Shown piece after piece: positions 8,173-17,825 of a stretch of 64,000 bases of DNA (position 1 is the stretch's first letter; each line of letters starts with the position of its first letter). The stretch covers positions 434,001-498,000 of the forward strand of contig NC_021291.1 of the NCBI RefSeq assembly GCF_000319575.2, read 5' to 3'. The notes below the pieces were generated by a model. That model made no database searches. It was not told the DNA's origin and saw only the letters and a list, made by a program, of their open reading frames with translations. A program made the translations under genes and the position numbers. This stretch comes from Spiribacter salinus M19-40. Lineage in GTDB: Bacteria > Pseudomonadota > Gammaproteobacteria > Nitrococcales > Nitrococcaceae.

Positions 8173-8706
8173 TCAGAGCTTGCTGGGCTCGATGATGGCA
8201 TCCAGGTTGAGCTGGTCACACAGGTCCATGAACTCCTCGCGCAAGCGCGCGATGTGTAGGCTGGCCGAGACGTCAATGGTCATGTGGACCTGAAACATCG
8301 GTGTGCCGGTGTGCGCGGCGGCATAGCTGGTCGTGGCCAGGTCCCGGATATTGATCTCGCGGCCCGAGAAAAACGCCGCCAGGTGATGGACGATACCCGG
8401 ATGATCGATGGAAACCACTTCAACACTGTAGGGCAGCAGGTTGCCCTCTTTCGTTTTTGGGGCGGTGCGCTTGGCGTGGGCGGTCAGGCCGAGCTTGCGG
8501 CCGGCGGCCGGTAGCCCGGTCTCGAGTTTGGCCAACTCGTTCCAGCGGCCTTCAACCAGCAGGATAACCGCAAAATCGCCACCGAGGACCGTCATGCGGC
8601 TGTCTTCGATGCTACAACCGGTGTCAGAGATCAGCCGGGAGAGTTCCTCAACGATGCCGGGGCGGTCTTCGCCCAGTGCGGAGATGACCAGGAAATTTTT
8701 CTGCAT
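8173..8706 (-). CDS. gcvR: Glycine cleavage system transcriptional repressor GcvR
   Basis: The 177-residue protein contains two ACT domains: the first from about residue 4 (LVISALGEDRPGIVEELSRL), the second from about residue 90 (VEVVSIDHPGIVHHLAAFF). GcvR binds glycine and, in enterobacteria, acts with GcvA to repress the glycine-cleavage operon; it has no DNA-binding domain of its own. The ATG at 8706 is chosen because homology begins at MQKNFLVISA; no clear ribosome-binding site precedes it. It is divergent from dapA, as in E. coli where gcvR and dapA are neighbours. Confidence 0.85.
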   Translation of the reverse strand: MQKNFLVISALGEDRPGIVEELSRLISDTGCSIEDSRMTVLGGDFAVILLVEGRWNELAKLETGLPAAGRKLGLTAHAKRTAPKTKEGNLLPYSVEVVSIDHPGIVHHLAAFFSGREINIRDLATTSYAAAHTGTPMFQVHMTIDVSASLHIARLREEFMDLCDQLNLDAIIEPSKL

Positions 8707-8772
8707 GGAAGTCTGCCCGACGCTTGTGCGTAATCCCCTCAAACTCGGGCTTGAGTGTAGCACGGGCGCAGG

Positions 8773-8788
8773 TGACAGCCGCTTGTCA
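8773..8788. promoter_or_regulatory. Inverted repeat in the gcvR-dapA intergenic region
   Basis: TGACA (8773-8777), six bases, TGTCA (8784-8788) form an exact inverted repeat. The right arm overlaps the predicted dapA -35 box, so a bound protein could control dapA and perhaps gcvR. Confidence 0.35.
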
Positions 8789-8811
8789 GTTCCGGGGCGC
8801 AAGGCTACCAT
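8783..8811 (+). promoter_or_regulatory. Predicted sigma-70 promoter for dapA
   Basis: TTGTCA (8783-8788), a 17-base spacer and TACCAT (8806-8811) match the consensus at five and four of six positions. It lies 33 bases before the dapA start codon. Confidence 0.5.
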
Positions 8812-8843
8812 CCGCGAATCAAGCCGCAGGTGAGGGAAGGGTG

Positions 8844-9719
8844 ATGTTCCAGGGCAGCATGGTTGCGATGGTGACGCCGATGCACGATAACGGCGCCCTG
8901 GATGAGGCAGCGCTCGAGCGCCTGGTTGAATTCCACATCGCCGCCGGAACGGACGCAATTGTGGCCGTCGGGACAACGGGCGAATCGGCGACCCTGGATC
9001 ATGCCGAGCATCAGCACGTGATGCGCCGAGTGGTGGAGATTGCCGCAAACCGCATCACGGTGATGGGCGGGTGCGGGGCCAATTCCACCTGGGAAGCCGA
9101 ACAACTCACCCGTTGCGCCCTGGATGCCGGCTGTGAGGCCGCGTTGCTGGTCACTCCGTACTACAACAAGCCCATGCAGGAAGGGCTTTATCAGCATTTC
9201 TCGCACCTGGCCAAGGCCGTGCCCATGCCGCAGATTCTGTACAACGTGCCGGGGCGCACGGGCTGTGACCTCCTTCCCGAAACCGTTGATCGGCTGGCCG
9301 ATATTCCGAATATTGTGGGTATCAAGGAGGCCTCGGGCAGCCTCGAGCGGGCTGAAGAGGTCATTGAGCGTTGCGGGGATCGGCTGGACGTTTACTGCGG
9401 TGAGGATGCGCGCAACCTGGCGCTCATGAACGCGGGTGCGAAGGGCTGCGTGTCGGTCACGGCGAACGTCGCCCCGGCGTTGATGCATCAAATGTGTATG
9501 GCGGCGCTTGAGGGGGATCAGAGCGAAGCTGAGGCGGTCGATGCCCGGTTGGCGGCCCTGCACAATGCGCTTTTTCTGGAATCCAATCCCATTCCGGTGA
9601 AATGGGCCCTGAGTGAAATGGGCTTGATTGGTGCCAAACTGCGTTTGCCGCTAACCCCGTTGGCGGAGCAGCATCACGAGACGGTTCGGCAAGCCCTGAA
9701 GCTGGCAGACGCACTGTGA
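8844..9719 (+). CDS. dapA: 4-hydroxy-tetrahydrodipicolinate synthase
   Basis: DapA condenses pyruvate with aspartate semialdehyde, the first committed step of lysine and diaminopimelate synthesis. The 291-residue TIM-barrel protein shows VGTTGESATL, the tyrosine motif YNVPGRTGCD and the Schiff-base lysine in IVGIKEASG. E. coli DapA has 292 residues. The ATG at 8844 follows a GGGAAGGG purine run; an upstream in-frame ATG at 8724 would include the promoter. Gene order dapA-bamC matches E. coli, and the bamC start overlaps the dapA stop. Confidence 0.95.
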   Translation: MFQGSMVAMVTPMHDNGALDEAALERLVEFHIAAGTDAIVAVGTTGESATLDHAEHQHVMRRVVEIAANRITVMGGCGANSTWEAEQLTRCALDAGCEAALLVTPYYNKPMQEGLYQHFSHLAKAVPMPQILYNVPGRTGCDLLPETVDRLADIPNIVGIKEASGSLERAEEVIERCGDRLDVYCGEDARNLALMNAGAKGCVSVTANVAPALMHQMCMAALEGDQSEAEAVDARLAALHNALFLESNPIPVKWALSEMGLIGAKLRLPLTPLAEQHHETVRQALKLADAL

Positions 9720-10333
9720 TCAGACGGGCTCGATGGACGCTTCTGGTGATGATCACCGGAGGGTTAATCGGTTGCAGCTGGATTGGCGCTGAGCCCACTG
9801 AGGCGGAGCGCACCGCGGAGCGTTTGCGCACCCCACCGAATCTCCTGGAAGAGAACCGCGAGCGTGATGACCAAGAGCGCGCGAATGCATCGGCATCAGA
9901 ACCGGACACGCAAGCGGGTCGTGATCCCGCCTCATACCTGACGACCTACAACGATCAGGTTGCGTTGAACACGGGCCTGCCCGCAGATGCTGGCTGGGCC
10001 ATCCTTGGTCGTGCGCTGGATCGCAGTGGCTTTGCGCTCATCGAGTCTGATGACTCGGCGCGCACCCACGGCATTCGGTACGACACGAACGCGGTGATTG
10101 GCCTCGACGACGACGCGAACGACGCGGCGCCGGTGACGGACGAGCGGGGTGTGTTCGAGCGTCTGGCCTTCTGGCGGAGTGCGCCCGAGGCAGGTGTGCA
10201 GCGCTATCAATTGCGGGTCAGCGCGCGGGACAACGGGTCGAGGATCGTGGTCGAGCAGCTGTCCGGTGATCCTGCGCCAGACCGGGCGGCTCGTCAGGTC
10301 CTGGTTGTGGTCGCCGAACAGCTGAAGCCCTGA
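9716..10333 (+). CDS. bamC: Outer membrane assembly lipoprotein BamC-like
   Basis: The 205-residue protein has a lipoprotein signal peptide ending in GGLIGC, with the lipidated Cys at residue 20, then a disordered, acidic linker to about residue 75, then one folded domain ([19 protein letters not shown]). BamC is an accessory lipoprotein of the BAM complex. E. coli BamC is about 344 residues with two helix-grip domains, so this is a shorter, probably single-domain version. The GTG start overlaps the dapA stop (GTGA). Position after dapA is the main evidence, supported by the lipobox and domain pattern. Confidence 0.75.
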   Translation: MIRRARWTLLVMITGGLIGCSWIGAEPTEAERTAERLRTPPNLLEENRERDDQERANASASEPDTQAGRDPASYLTTYNDQVALNTGLPADAGWAILGRALDRSGFALIESDDSARTHGIRYDTNAVIGLDDDANDAAPVTDERGVFERLAFWRSAPEAGVQRYQLRVSARDNGSRIVVEQLSGDPAPDRAARQVLVVVAEQLKP

Positions 10334-10343
10334 CTTTGCCAGT

Positions 10344-13300
10344 ATGATGACGTTGATCGCACACGCTCCCCGTGAACCGGTGGGCGACCCGCGTCTGATT
10401 GCGCAGGTTCGCGATGCGATGCCGGCCGTGGGCGCGCTGCATGCCCGCGTGGTGTTTTTTGTGGATACGCAACGGACATTGACGGTGGTGGAGGTCAGCC
10501 GGCTGCAGGCATTGCTTGAAGCGGAGCCGCTGGAGGCCGCTAGCGGCCAGGATCCCACGGTGCTTGAGCCATCGATCTATGTCGTGCCGAGGCTGGGTAC
10601 GATCTCACCGTGGGCTAGCAAAGCAACGGATATCGCGCATCAATGCGGCCTGGATGGCGTACGCTACATCGAGCGCGGGTTGCGCTACACGCTGGCTGAT
10701 CACCATGGGCAGCCCCTTGATCCGCGCGGCTCATCCGACCTGACCCAGGCTTTGCACGACCGCATGACGGAATCCGTGTTAGAGCGTCTTGAAGACGCTG
10801 AAGCGCTGTTTGCGAGCCATGCATCGCGCCCCTTGGGCCAGGTCGAGTTGCTGAGCGGTGGGCGTGAAGCGTTAAAAGCCGCGGATCAGGCCCTGGGCCT
10901 CGCCCTCTCGGGCGATGAGATCGACTACCTGCTCGAGAATTACACGGCGCTGGAGCGCAATCCCACTGACGTGGAACTGATGATGTTTGCGCAGGCGAAC
11001 TCGGAGCACTGCCGGCACAAGATTTTCAACGCTGACTGGGTGATCGATGGCGAGGCCATGCCGCACACCCTCTTTGCCATGATCCGTCATACCCACGCTG
11101 AAAGGCCCGAGGGTGTGCTCTCAGCCTATAGCGATAACGCGGCCGTGATTGCCGGGGGTGAGATCGATCGGTTCACACCGCGGTTTGATGGGGGTTACGG
11201 CCATCGTCGTGAGCCAGGGCATCTGGTCATGAAAGTGGAGACGCACAACCACCCCACGGCGATCTCGCCCTTCGCGGGCGCGGCGACCGGTGTGGGCGGC
11301 GAGATCCGTGATGAGGCGGCCACTGGGCGTGGGGCGCGCACCCGCGCCGGGCTTTCCGGATTTTCCGTCTCCAATCTGCGTATTCCCGGTGCTGAGCAGC
11401 CCTGGGAGGTCGATCACGGCCGCCCGGATCGGATCGCCTCGGCGCTTGAGATCATGCTGGATGGGCCCATCGGTGCCGCACGCTATGGCAACGAATTCGG
11501 CCGCCCTCAATTAGCCGGGTATTTCCGGACCTATGAGCAGGCCGTGCCGGGTACCGATGGCAAGGACGTGCGTGGCTATCACAAGCCGGTGATGATTGCG
11601 GGGGGCATGGGCACGATCCGCCCGGATCAGGTGCATAAGGGCATGGCGCCTCCGGGCTCGCCCGTGGTGGTCCTGGGTGGCCCGGCGATGCTAATCGGCC
11701 TGGGCGGCGGGGCGGCCTCGTCCGTGGCGAGCGGGCAGAGTGACGAGGCCCTGGATTTTGCCTCAGTCCAGCGGAGCAACCCGGAAATGGAGCGTCGCTG
11801 TCAGGAGGTGATCGACGCGTGCTGGGGGCTCGGCGAGGAGAGTCCCATCATCGCGATTCACGATGTCGGCGCGGGTGGGCTATCGAATGCGTTGCCCGAG
11901 CTGCTGGACGACGCCGACCGCGGCGGCCGAATGGAGCTGCGCACGATCCCTTGTGCCGAGGCAGGCCTCTCGCCGCTCGAGATCTGGTGCAACGAGGCCC
12001 AGGAGCGCTACGTGCTGGCCCTGGATGTCGATCGTCTGGCGGTCTTCCAGCAAATCTGCGAGCGTGAGCAGGCGCCGTTTGCGGTGGTTGGCGAGACCAC
12101 GGAGGCGCGCGACCTTATCGTCGGGGATGCCGAGTTCGGTAATCACCCGGTCCATATCCCGATGGATCTGCTCCTTGGCAAGCCGCCGAAGATGCGGCGT
12201 GAGGTGACCCGGCAAACACCACCTGGGCAATCGCTGGCGCTTGACGGTGTCAGTCTGTCCGAGGCGATTCACCGGGTGCTGCGCTTGCCCACGGTGGCCA
12301 GCAAGGAATTTCTGATTACCATTGCGGATCGCACGGTCACCGGGCTGACGGCGCGGGATCAGATGGTGGGCCGCTGGCAGGTGCCCGTGGCCGATTACGC
12401 CATGACGGTGGGCGATTATCGGGGCTACCGCGGTGAGGCCATGGCCATGGGTGAACGCAGCCCGGTGGCGCTGCTCGACGCGCCAGCCTCGGGCCGGATG
12501 GCCATTGGCGAGGCCCTGACCAACCTCATGGGGGCGCCGGTCGGCGCACTGGCCCAGGTCAATTTGTCGGCGAACTGGATGGCCGCTTGTGGCCATCCTG
12601 GGGAAGATGCCCGGCTCTACGACACCGTGGAGGCGGTGGGCCGCGCGCTCTGTCCGGCACTCGGGATTGCCATTCCCGTGGGCAAGGACTCGCTATCAAT
12701 GAAAACGGTCTGGGACGAGGGCGGCGAACAGCGGGCTGTTACCTCGCCGCTCACCCTGGTGGTTTCCGCGTTCGCCCCGGCGAATGATGTCCGGCGGGGC
12801 GTGACGCCAGCCCTCGCAGCCGATCCGCAAAGCACCCTGTACTTGCTCGATCTGGGGGGCGGACGTCGTCTGGGCGGATCCGCCCTGGCGCAGGTCTATG
12901 GTCAGTTGGGTGATGTTGCCCCGGATCTGGATGATCCGGACGTCTTTGTCCGGGGTTTTGATACGGTGCAATCGCTGCTGGCCGAGGGTTGGGTTCAGGC
13001 GCTGCATGATGTCTCGGACGGTGGCGTGCTGGTGACGCTCGCGGAAATGGCTTTTGCCGGGCGCGCCGGCGTGGCGGTGGACCTCTCTTTGCTGGCTGAG
13101 GCGCCGCTGGCGGCGGCCTTTGCCGAGGAGCTGGGTGTGGTCATCCAGGTGAGTGCAGAGAATCACGAGCGCGTCGAGGCCGCCTTCGAGGCCGCAGGGC
13201 TTGCGGAGCGGTTCACGCGTCTGGGCCGGCCCACGGCGGCCCGGCATCTGGTCGTGCGTCACCACGGCGCGGTCGTGCTTGATGAGTCGCTGGTCGATCT

Positions 13301-14246
13301 CGAGGCTGCCTGGCACGAAACCAGTTATCAGCTTCAGTCTCTGCGCGATGATCCGACCTGTGCCCAAGAGGCGCATGAGCAGGTGTGGGACGAGGCGGAC
13401 CCGGGGCTTCGGGCCGCGTTGAGTTTTAACCCGGCTGAGGACGTCGCTGCGCCCCATATCGCCAGTACGGTACGACCACGGGTTGCCGTGCTTCGCGAGC
13501 AGGGCGTCAATAGCCACGTAGAGATGGCGGCGGCGTTTGAGCGGGCAGGCTTTGAGCCGCGGGATATCCACACCACCGATCTATTGGCGCAACCTCATCT
13601 GCTTGATGACTGCCAGGCGCTGGTGGCCTGCGGTGGGTTCTCCTACGGGGACGTGTTGGGCGCTGGCCGGGGCTGGGCGCGCAAGATTTTGTTTAACCCG
13701 CGGTTGCGGGCGGCCTTTGAGGGCTTTTTCGATCGCCCGGATACGCTGGCGCTTGGCGTGTGTAACGGCTGCCAGATGCTTTCGGCACTCCGCGAGATCA
13801 TCCCGGGCACGACCCTGTGGCCGGATTTTCTCGCCAATCGCTCGCGTCAGTACGAAGCGCGCCTTAGCATGGTGGAAGTGCTGCCCTCACGCTCCGTGCT
13901 TCTCGAGGGGATGGAAGGGTCTCGAATGCCCATCGTCGTCGCGCACGGCGAGGGCCGGGCCGCGTTTGCTGATGACGGTGGCCCGCGCAAGGCGTTGTCA
14001 GCCGGGTTGGTTGGACTGCGTTATATTGATGGGCAAGACGCCCCGGCCGCGACCTATCCGGCCAACCCGAATGGCTCCCCGATGGGCGTCACGGGTCTGT
14101 GCAATGCCGATGGTCGAGTCACGATTACGATGCCGCATCCAGAGCGCGTGTTCCGCACGCTGCAGCATAGCTGGCACCCCGATGAGTGGGGGGAGGATGG
14201 GCCGTGGATGCGGCTGTTCCGAAATGCCCGGTGCGCCCTCGGTTAG
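10344..14246 (+). CDS. purL: Phosphoribosylformylglycinamidine synthase (large, single-chain PurL)
   Basis: PurL converts FGAR, glutamine and ATP into FGAM in purine synthesis. At 1300 residues it is the long gammaproteobacterial form, with an N-terminal PurS-like region, two AIR-synthase-type halves and a C-terminal glutamine amidotransferase. Visible landmarks are [28 protein letters not shown] read as [23 protein letters not shown], and the glutaminase nucleophile Cys1140 in GVCNGCQML. Two ATG codons (10344, 10347) could start it. It lies 10 bases after bamC. No frameshift or missing motif was seen. Confidence 0.97.
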   Translation: MMTLIAHAPREPVGDPRLIAQVRDAMPAVGALHARVVFFVDTQRTLTVVEVSRLQALLEAEPLEAASGQDPTVLEPSIYVVPRLGTISPWASKATDIAHQCGLDGVRYIERGLRYTLADHHGQPLDPRGSSDLTQALHDRMTESVLERLEDAEALFASHASRPLGQVELLSGGREALKAADQALGLALSGDEIDYLLENYTALERNPTDVELMMFAQANSEHCRHKIFNADWVIDGEAMPHTLFAMIRHTHAERPEGVLSAYSDNAAVIAGGEIDRFTPRFDGGYGHRREPGHLVMKVETHNHPTAISPFAGAATGVGGEIRDEAATGRGARTRAGLSGFSVSNLRIPGAEQPWEVDHGRPDRIASALEIMLDGPIGAARYGNEFGRPQLAGYFRTYEQAVPGTDGKDVRGYHKPVMIAGGMGTIRPDQVHKGMAPPGSPVVVLGGPAMLIGLGGGAASSVASGQSDEALDFASVQRSNPEMERRCQEVIDACWGLGEESPIIAIHDVGAGGLSNALPELLDDADRGGRMELRTIPCAEAGLSPLEIWCNEAQERYVLALDVDRLAVFQQICEREQAPFAVVGETTEARDLIVGDAEFGNHPVHIPMDLLLGKPPKMRREVTRQTPPGQSLALDGVSLSEAIHRVLRLPTVASKEFLITIADRTVTGLTARDQMVGRWQVPVADYAMTVGDYRGYRGEAMAMGERSPVALLDAPASGRMAIGEALTNLMGAPVGALAQVNLSANWMAACGHPGEDARLYDTVEAVGRALCPALGIAIPVGKDSLSMKTVWDEGGEQRAVTSPLTLVVSAFAPANDVRRGVTPALAADPQSTLYLLDLGGGRRLGGSALAQVYGQLGDVAPDLDDPDVFVRGFDTVQSLLAEGWVQALHDVSDGGVLVTLAEMAFAGRAGVAVDLSLLAEAPLAAAFAEELGVVIQVSAENHERVEAAFEAAGLAERFTRLGRPTAARHLVVRHHGAVVLDESLVDLEAAWHETSYQLQSLRDDPTCAQEAHEQVWDEADPGLRAALSFNPAEDVAAPHIASTVRPRVAVLREQGVNSHVEMAAAFERAGFEPRDIHTTDLLAQPHLLDDCQALVACGGFSYGDVLGAGRGWARKILFNPRLRAAFEGFFDRPDTLALGVCNGCQMLSALREIIPGTTLWPDFLANRSRQYEARLSMVEVLPSRSVLLEGMEGSRMPIVVAHGEGRAAFADDGGPRKALSAGLVGLRYIDGQDAPAATYPANPNGSPMGVTGLCNADGRVTITMPHPERVFRTLQHSWHPDEWGEDGPWMRLFRNARCALG

Positions 14247-14274
14247 GGGCGAAGCTGCCAAAGGGGTAACCATC

Positions 14275-15252
<978 letters not shown>

Positions 15253-15262
15253 CCCCTTGCCG

Positions 15263-15832
15263 ATGGCTGGCATACGCGCCGCGGTGTTCGCGCTGTGCGC
15301 GCTGCCCGCGGTGCTGCTCATCGTTGGCCTTTTGCAGGGCACGCTCGGCGCCAACCCGGTCGAGCGCCTGTTGAACGGCACGGGGAGCTGGGGGCTCCGG
15401 TTTCTGATCGCGACGCTGGCGATGACGCCGCTACGCTGGGCGACAGGGGCTCGCTGGGTCGTTCGGTTGCGCCGTCAAATCGGGCTTTGGGCGTTTTTCT
15501 ATGCGGCTGCGCATTTCAGCGTCTTCGCGGTGTTCGAGCACGGCCTTGGCCTCGCTGCCATTGTTTCAGACATTGCTCAGCGCCCGTTCATCCTGGTGGG
15601 GGCGAGTGCGCTGCTTTTGCTCCTGCCGCTGGCGCTCACTTCCACGCAGGGCTGGATCCGTCGGCTGGGGCGCAATTGGAAACGCCTGCACTGGCTCATT
15701 TATCCCGCAGCCATCCTTGGTGTTGTGCACTTCTTTTGGTTGATCAAGGCTGACCGCTGGACCGAGCCGCTGATCTACGCCGGCATCCTCGCGGTGTTGC
15801 TTGGCTGGCGTGTTGTCAAACGGCTTGGGTAG
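15263..15832 (+). CDS. msrQ: MsrQ (YedZ) heme-binding membrane subunit of the MsrPQ system
   Basis: MsrQ passes electrons from the quinone pool or flavin reductase to MsrP. The 189-residue protein has about six transmembrane helices and the ferric-reductase-like histidines in AAHFSVF, RLHWLIYPAA and GVVHFFW that bind heme b. E. coli MsrQ has 211 residues. The ATG at 15263 begins at the first hydrophobic segment; no good ribosome-binding site is visible, which fits coupling to msrP 10 bases upstream. Confidence 0.93.
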   Translation: MAGIRAAVFALCALPAVLLIVGLLQGTLGANPVERLLNGTGSWGLRFLIATLAMTPLRWATGARWVVRLRRQIGLWAFFYAAAHFSVFAVFEHGLGLAAIVSDIAQRPFILVGASALLLLLPLALTSTQGWIRRLGRNWKRLHWLIYPAAILGVVHFFWLIKADRWTEPLIYAGILAVLLGWRVVKRLG

Positions 15833-15859
15833 GATTTGGCAAGCGATTGGGGTTTGCGT

Positions 15860-15873
15860 ACCGTGGTCACGGT
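15860..15873. promoter_or_regulatory. Inverted repeat upstream of the toxin-antitoxin pair
   Basis: ACCGTG (15860-15865), two bases, CACGGT (15868-15873) form exact six-base arms, 30 bases before the antitoxin ATG. Phd-type antitoxins usually bind palindromes at their own promoter, so this is the candidate autoregulatory operator. A TTGCGT -35-like box abuts its left edge. Confidence 0.45.
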
Positions 15874-15903
15874 TAAAGAATTATTGCCAATAAAAGGTCA
15901 CCA

Positions 15904-16164
15904 ATGCCCTCCATTCGTGAGTTCAAAGCGCGACTGTCGTTCTACATAACGGAGTCTAGAGCCGGGAAGCCCGTGGAGATCACCTGGCATCGTCAGCCCG
16001 TGGCCCGTTTGGTGGGCCTGGCCGCGCACGACGACACCGGTCTGGCGCGGATGGTGGCACAGGGAGAGCTTCAGTGGTCTGGCGGTAAGCCATCGGGCAG
16101 TGCGATTCAGTTGCCGAATTCGAATACATCGTTGGCTGCGATGGTGCTTGAGGACCGTCGTTGA
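15904..16164 (+). CDS. Phd/YefM-type antitoxin
   Basis: The 86-residue protein begins MPSIREFKARLSFYI, then KPVEITWHRQPVARLVGL, the usual pattern of Phd/YefM antitoxins: an N-terminal DNA-binding fold followed by a disordered toxin-neutralising tail. By family knowledge it would neutralise its partner toxin and repress the operon. The ATG at 15904 follows AAAAGGT. Its stop overlaps the toxin start (TTGA). Codon use and base composition look less biased than in the neighbours and the pair interrupts otherwise core genes, consistent with later acquisition. Confidence 0.8.
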   Translation: MPSIREFKARLSFYITESRAGKPVEITWHRQPVARLVGLAAHDDTGLARMVAQGELQWSGGKPSGSAIQLPNSNTSLAAMVLEDRR

Positions 16165-16595
16165 TCCTGTTCTGCGATACCTCGGCGCTGGTCAAGCTGT
16201 ACGTCGACGAGTCTGAAAGCCGCGAGGTCCGGCGCGCTGTCGCGGAATCGGAGGCGGTGGCAGTCTCGCGTGTGGCCTGGGTAGAGGTGCATTCTGCGCT
16301 CGCTCGCCTGAGCCGGGAGTCGAGTGAGGGCCAACGCATACAGGATGCCGTAAAGCGGCATTTGCGCCAGGACGGGCCTCATTTCGCCGTCGTCGAGCTT
16401 ACCGCGGCAATCACTGAGACCGCAGGGGAGTACACTGAGGCGTTTGGTTTGAGAGCCTACGACGCCATACAGCTTGCCAGCGCAATGCGTCTTCGTGCCC
16501 AGTCAGACGTCCCCGTCAGCTTTGCCTGCTTTGATCAACGGCTTAATCAGGCGGCTAGGGTGCTGGGCTTTGAACTGCTTGGGCCGCAAGCCTGA
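16161..16595 (+). CDS. vapC: PIN-domain ribonuclease toxin, VapC family
   Basis: The 144-residue protein opens with LFCDTSALVKLYVDE, which holds the first catalytic Asp of PIN nucleases. It keeps the second acidic site (WVEVHSALARL) and the third (LRAYDAIQLASAM, with FACFDQRL after it). VapC toxins cleave tRNA or rRNA and stop translation. The start is a TTG that overlaps the antitoxin stop, so translation is coupled. All acidic residues are intact, so the toxin should be active. It ends four bases before the convergent DUF815 gene. Confidence 0.85.
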   Translation: MILFCDTSALVKLYVDESESREVRRAVAESEAVAVSRVAWVEVHSALARLSRESSEGQRIQDAVKRHLRQDGPHFAVVELTAAITETAGEYTEAFGLRAYDAIQLASAMRLRAQSDVPVSFACFDQRLNQAARVLGFELLGPQA

Positions 16596-16599
16596 CGCG

Positions 16600-17481
16600 T
16601 CAACCCAGCCCGCGGGCGCCGACCCAGTCGCGGGCGAACTGCCAGGCGACGCGACCGCTGCGGGAGCCCCGCTCCAGGGCAAAACGCAGCGCATCGGCCC
16701 GCCATTCGGCCTCGGCCGGTGGATGCCCTGGTGACATGGCTGCAATCCACTCCGCGCAGATATTCAGGTAGCGCTGCTGATCGAAGGGGTGGAACGACAG
16801 CCACAGCCCAAAGCGCTCCGAGAGCGAAATCTTCTCTTCCACCGCCTCGCCGGGATGGATCTCACCGTCCACTGTTCGGGCCTGCTCGTTCTCCGAGAAA
16901 TACTCGGGGAGGAGATGGCGCCGATTGGACGTCGCATAGATCAGCAGGTTGTCCGGAGGCGCAGCCACGGAGCCGTCCAGGGCAGCCTTGAGCGCCTTGT
17001 AGCTGGGATCATTGGCCTCAAAGGACAGGTCATCGCAGAAGAGAATGAACCGCTCGGGCCGATCACTGATCGCTCGAACGATGGCTGGCAGGGCGACCAG
17101 GTGCTGGGGCTCTACCTCAATCAGTCGCAGGCCGTCGGCGGCGTACTCGTTGAGTAGCGCTTTGATCAGCGACGATTTGCCGGTACCCCGGGCACCGGAT
17201 AGCAGCACATTGTTGGCCGGGAGGCCCGCGAGAAACTGACGCGTGTTGCGTACCGCGGCCGTTTTTTGTCGGTCGATGTGCTGCAGCGAGGCGAGGCGGA
17301 TGCCGTGCGTGGCCGGCAATGGCTCGAGGGCGCGCCGATGGCCTGATGCGGGCACCCAGGCAAAAGCGATGGCGGCCTCCCAATCAACGGGGGGCGGCGC
17401 TGGGGGCAGCAGTTGTTCCACGCGGTCGATCAGGTGATCGAGGCGCTCGGCAATGTGGTCGATCCGCTCCATGGCCGTCAT
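16600..17481 (-). CDS. DUF815-family AAA+ ATPase
   Basis: The 293-residue protein has an N-terminal helical region (IDHIAERLDHLIDRVEQLL), then an AAA+ core: Walker A GARGTGKSS near residues 96-104, Walker B FILFCDDLSFE near 145, and sensor 1 LLIYATSNRRHL near 180. The C-terminal lid follows. This is the DUF815 family (PF05673), widespread in proteobacteria and of unknown cellular function. Only 14 bases separate its start from the divergent DUF2007 gene, so its promoter must lie within that neighbour. Confidence 0.85.
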   Translation of the reverse strand: MTAMERIDHIAERLDHLIDRVEQLLPPAPPPVDWEAAIAFAWVPASGHRRALEPLPATHGIRLASLQHIDRQKTAAVRNTRQFLAGLPANNVLLSGARGTGKSSLIKALLNEYAADGLRLIEVEPQHLVALPAIVRAISDRPERFILFCDDLSFEANDPSYKALKAALDGSVAAPPDNLLIYATSNRRHLLPEYFSENEQARTVDGEIHPGEAVEEKISLSERFGLWLSFHPFDQQRYLNICAEWIAAMSPGHPPAEAEWRADALRFALERGSRSGRVAWQFARDWVGARGLG

Positions 17482-17495
17482 GTTAGCCTCTCGCC

Positions 17496-17825
17496 ATGGA
17501 AAAGACAGTCGGCAATCTCGAGCGCGTTCACATTATCGCCGACCCCCTCATTGCTGGTCATATCGAATCCGTCCTCGCCGCGCGGGGCATTTACTGCATG
17601 GTGCGCAATCGTCACCTCATCGGCGGGGCCGGAGAGATCCCGCCGCTGGAGGCCTGGCCCGAGATCTGGGTGGATCGTGACGATGCCCCGATCGCCCGCC
17701 AGCTCATCCATGAGGTGCTCGAGCCGGCGGGCCCAACGCCCGACCCCTGGATCTGTCCCGACTGTGGTGAGCGGATTGAAGGGCAATTTGCTGAGTGCTG
17801 GCACTGTGGGGCCGTCGCACCATGA
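17496..17825 (+). CDS. DUF2007-domain protein with C-terminal zinc ribbon
   Basis: The 109-residue protein starts with a DUF2007 fold (VHIIADPLIAGHIESVLAARGI), seen in a small PII-like putative signal-transducing family. It ends with a zinc ribbon formed by CPDCG and CWHCG. The role is not known. Its stop overlaps the start of yheS (ATGA), so the two are co-transcribed and probably translationally coupled. Confidence 0.8.
   Translation: MEKTVGNLERVHIIADPLIAGHIESVLAARGIYCMVRNRHLIGGAGEIPPLEAWPEIWVDRDDAPIARQLIHEVLEPAGPTPDPWICPDCGERIEGQFAECWHCGAVAP

Noticed and set aside
16161-16595. Toxin-antitoxin pair as part of a larger mobile or defence island
   Set aside because: No integrase, transposase, repeats or other defence genes flank it; neighbours are core genes.
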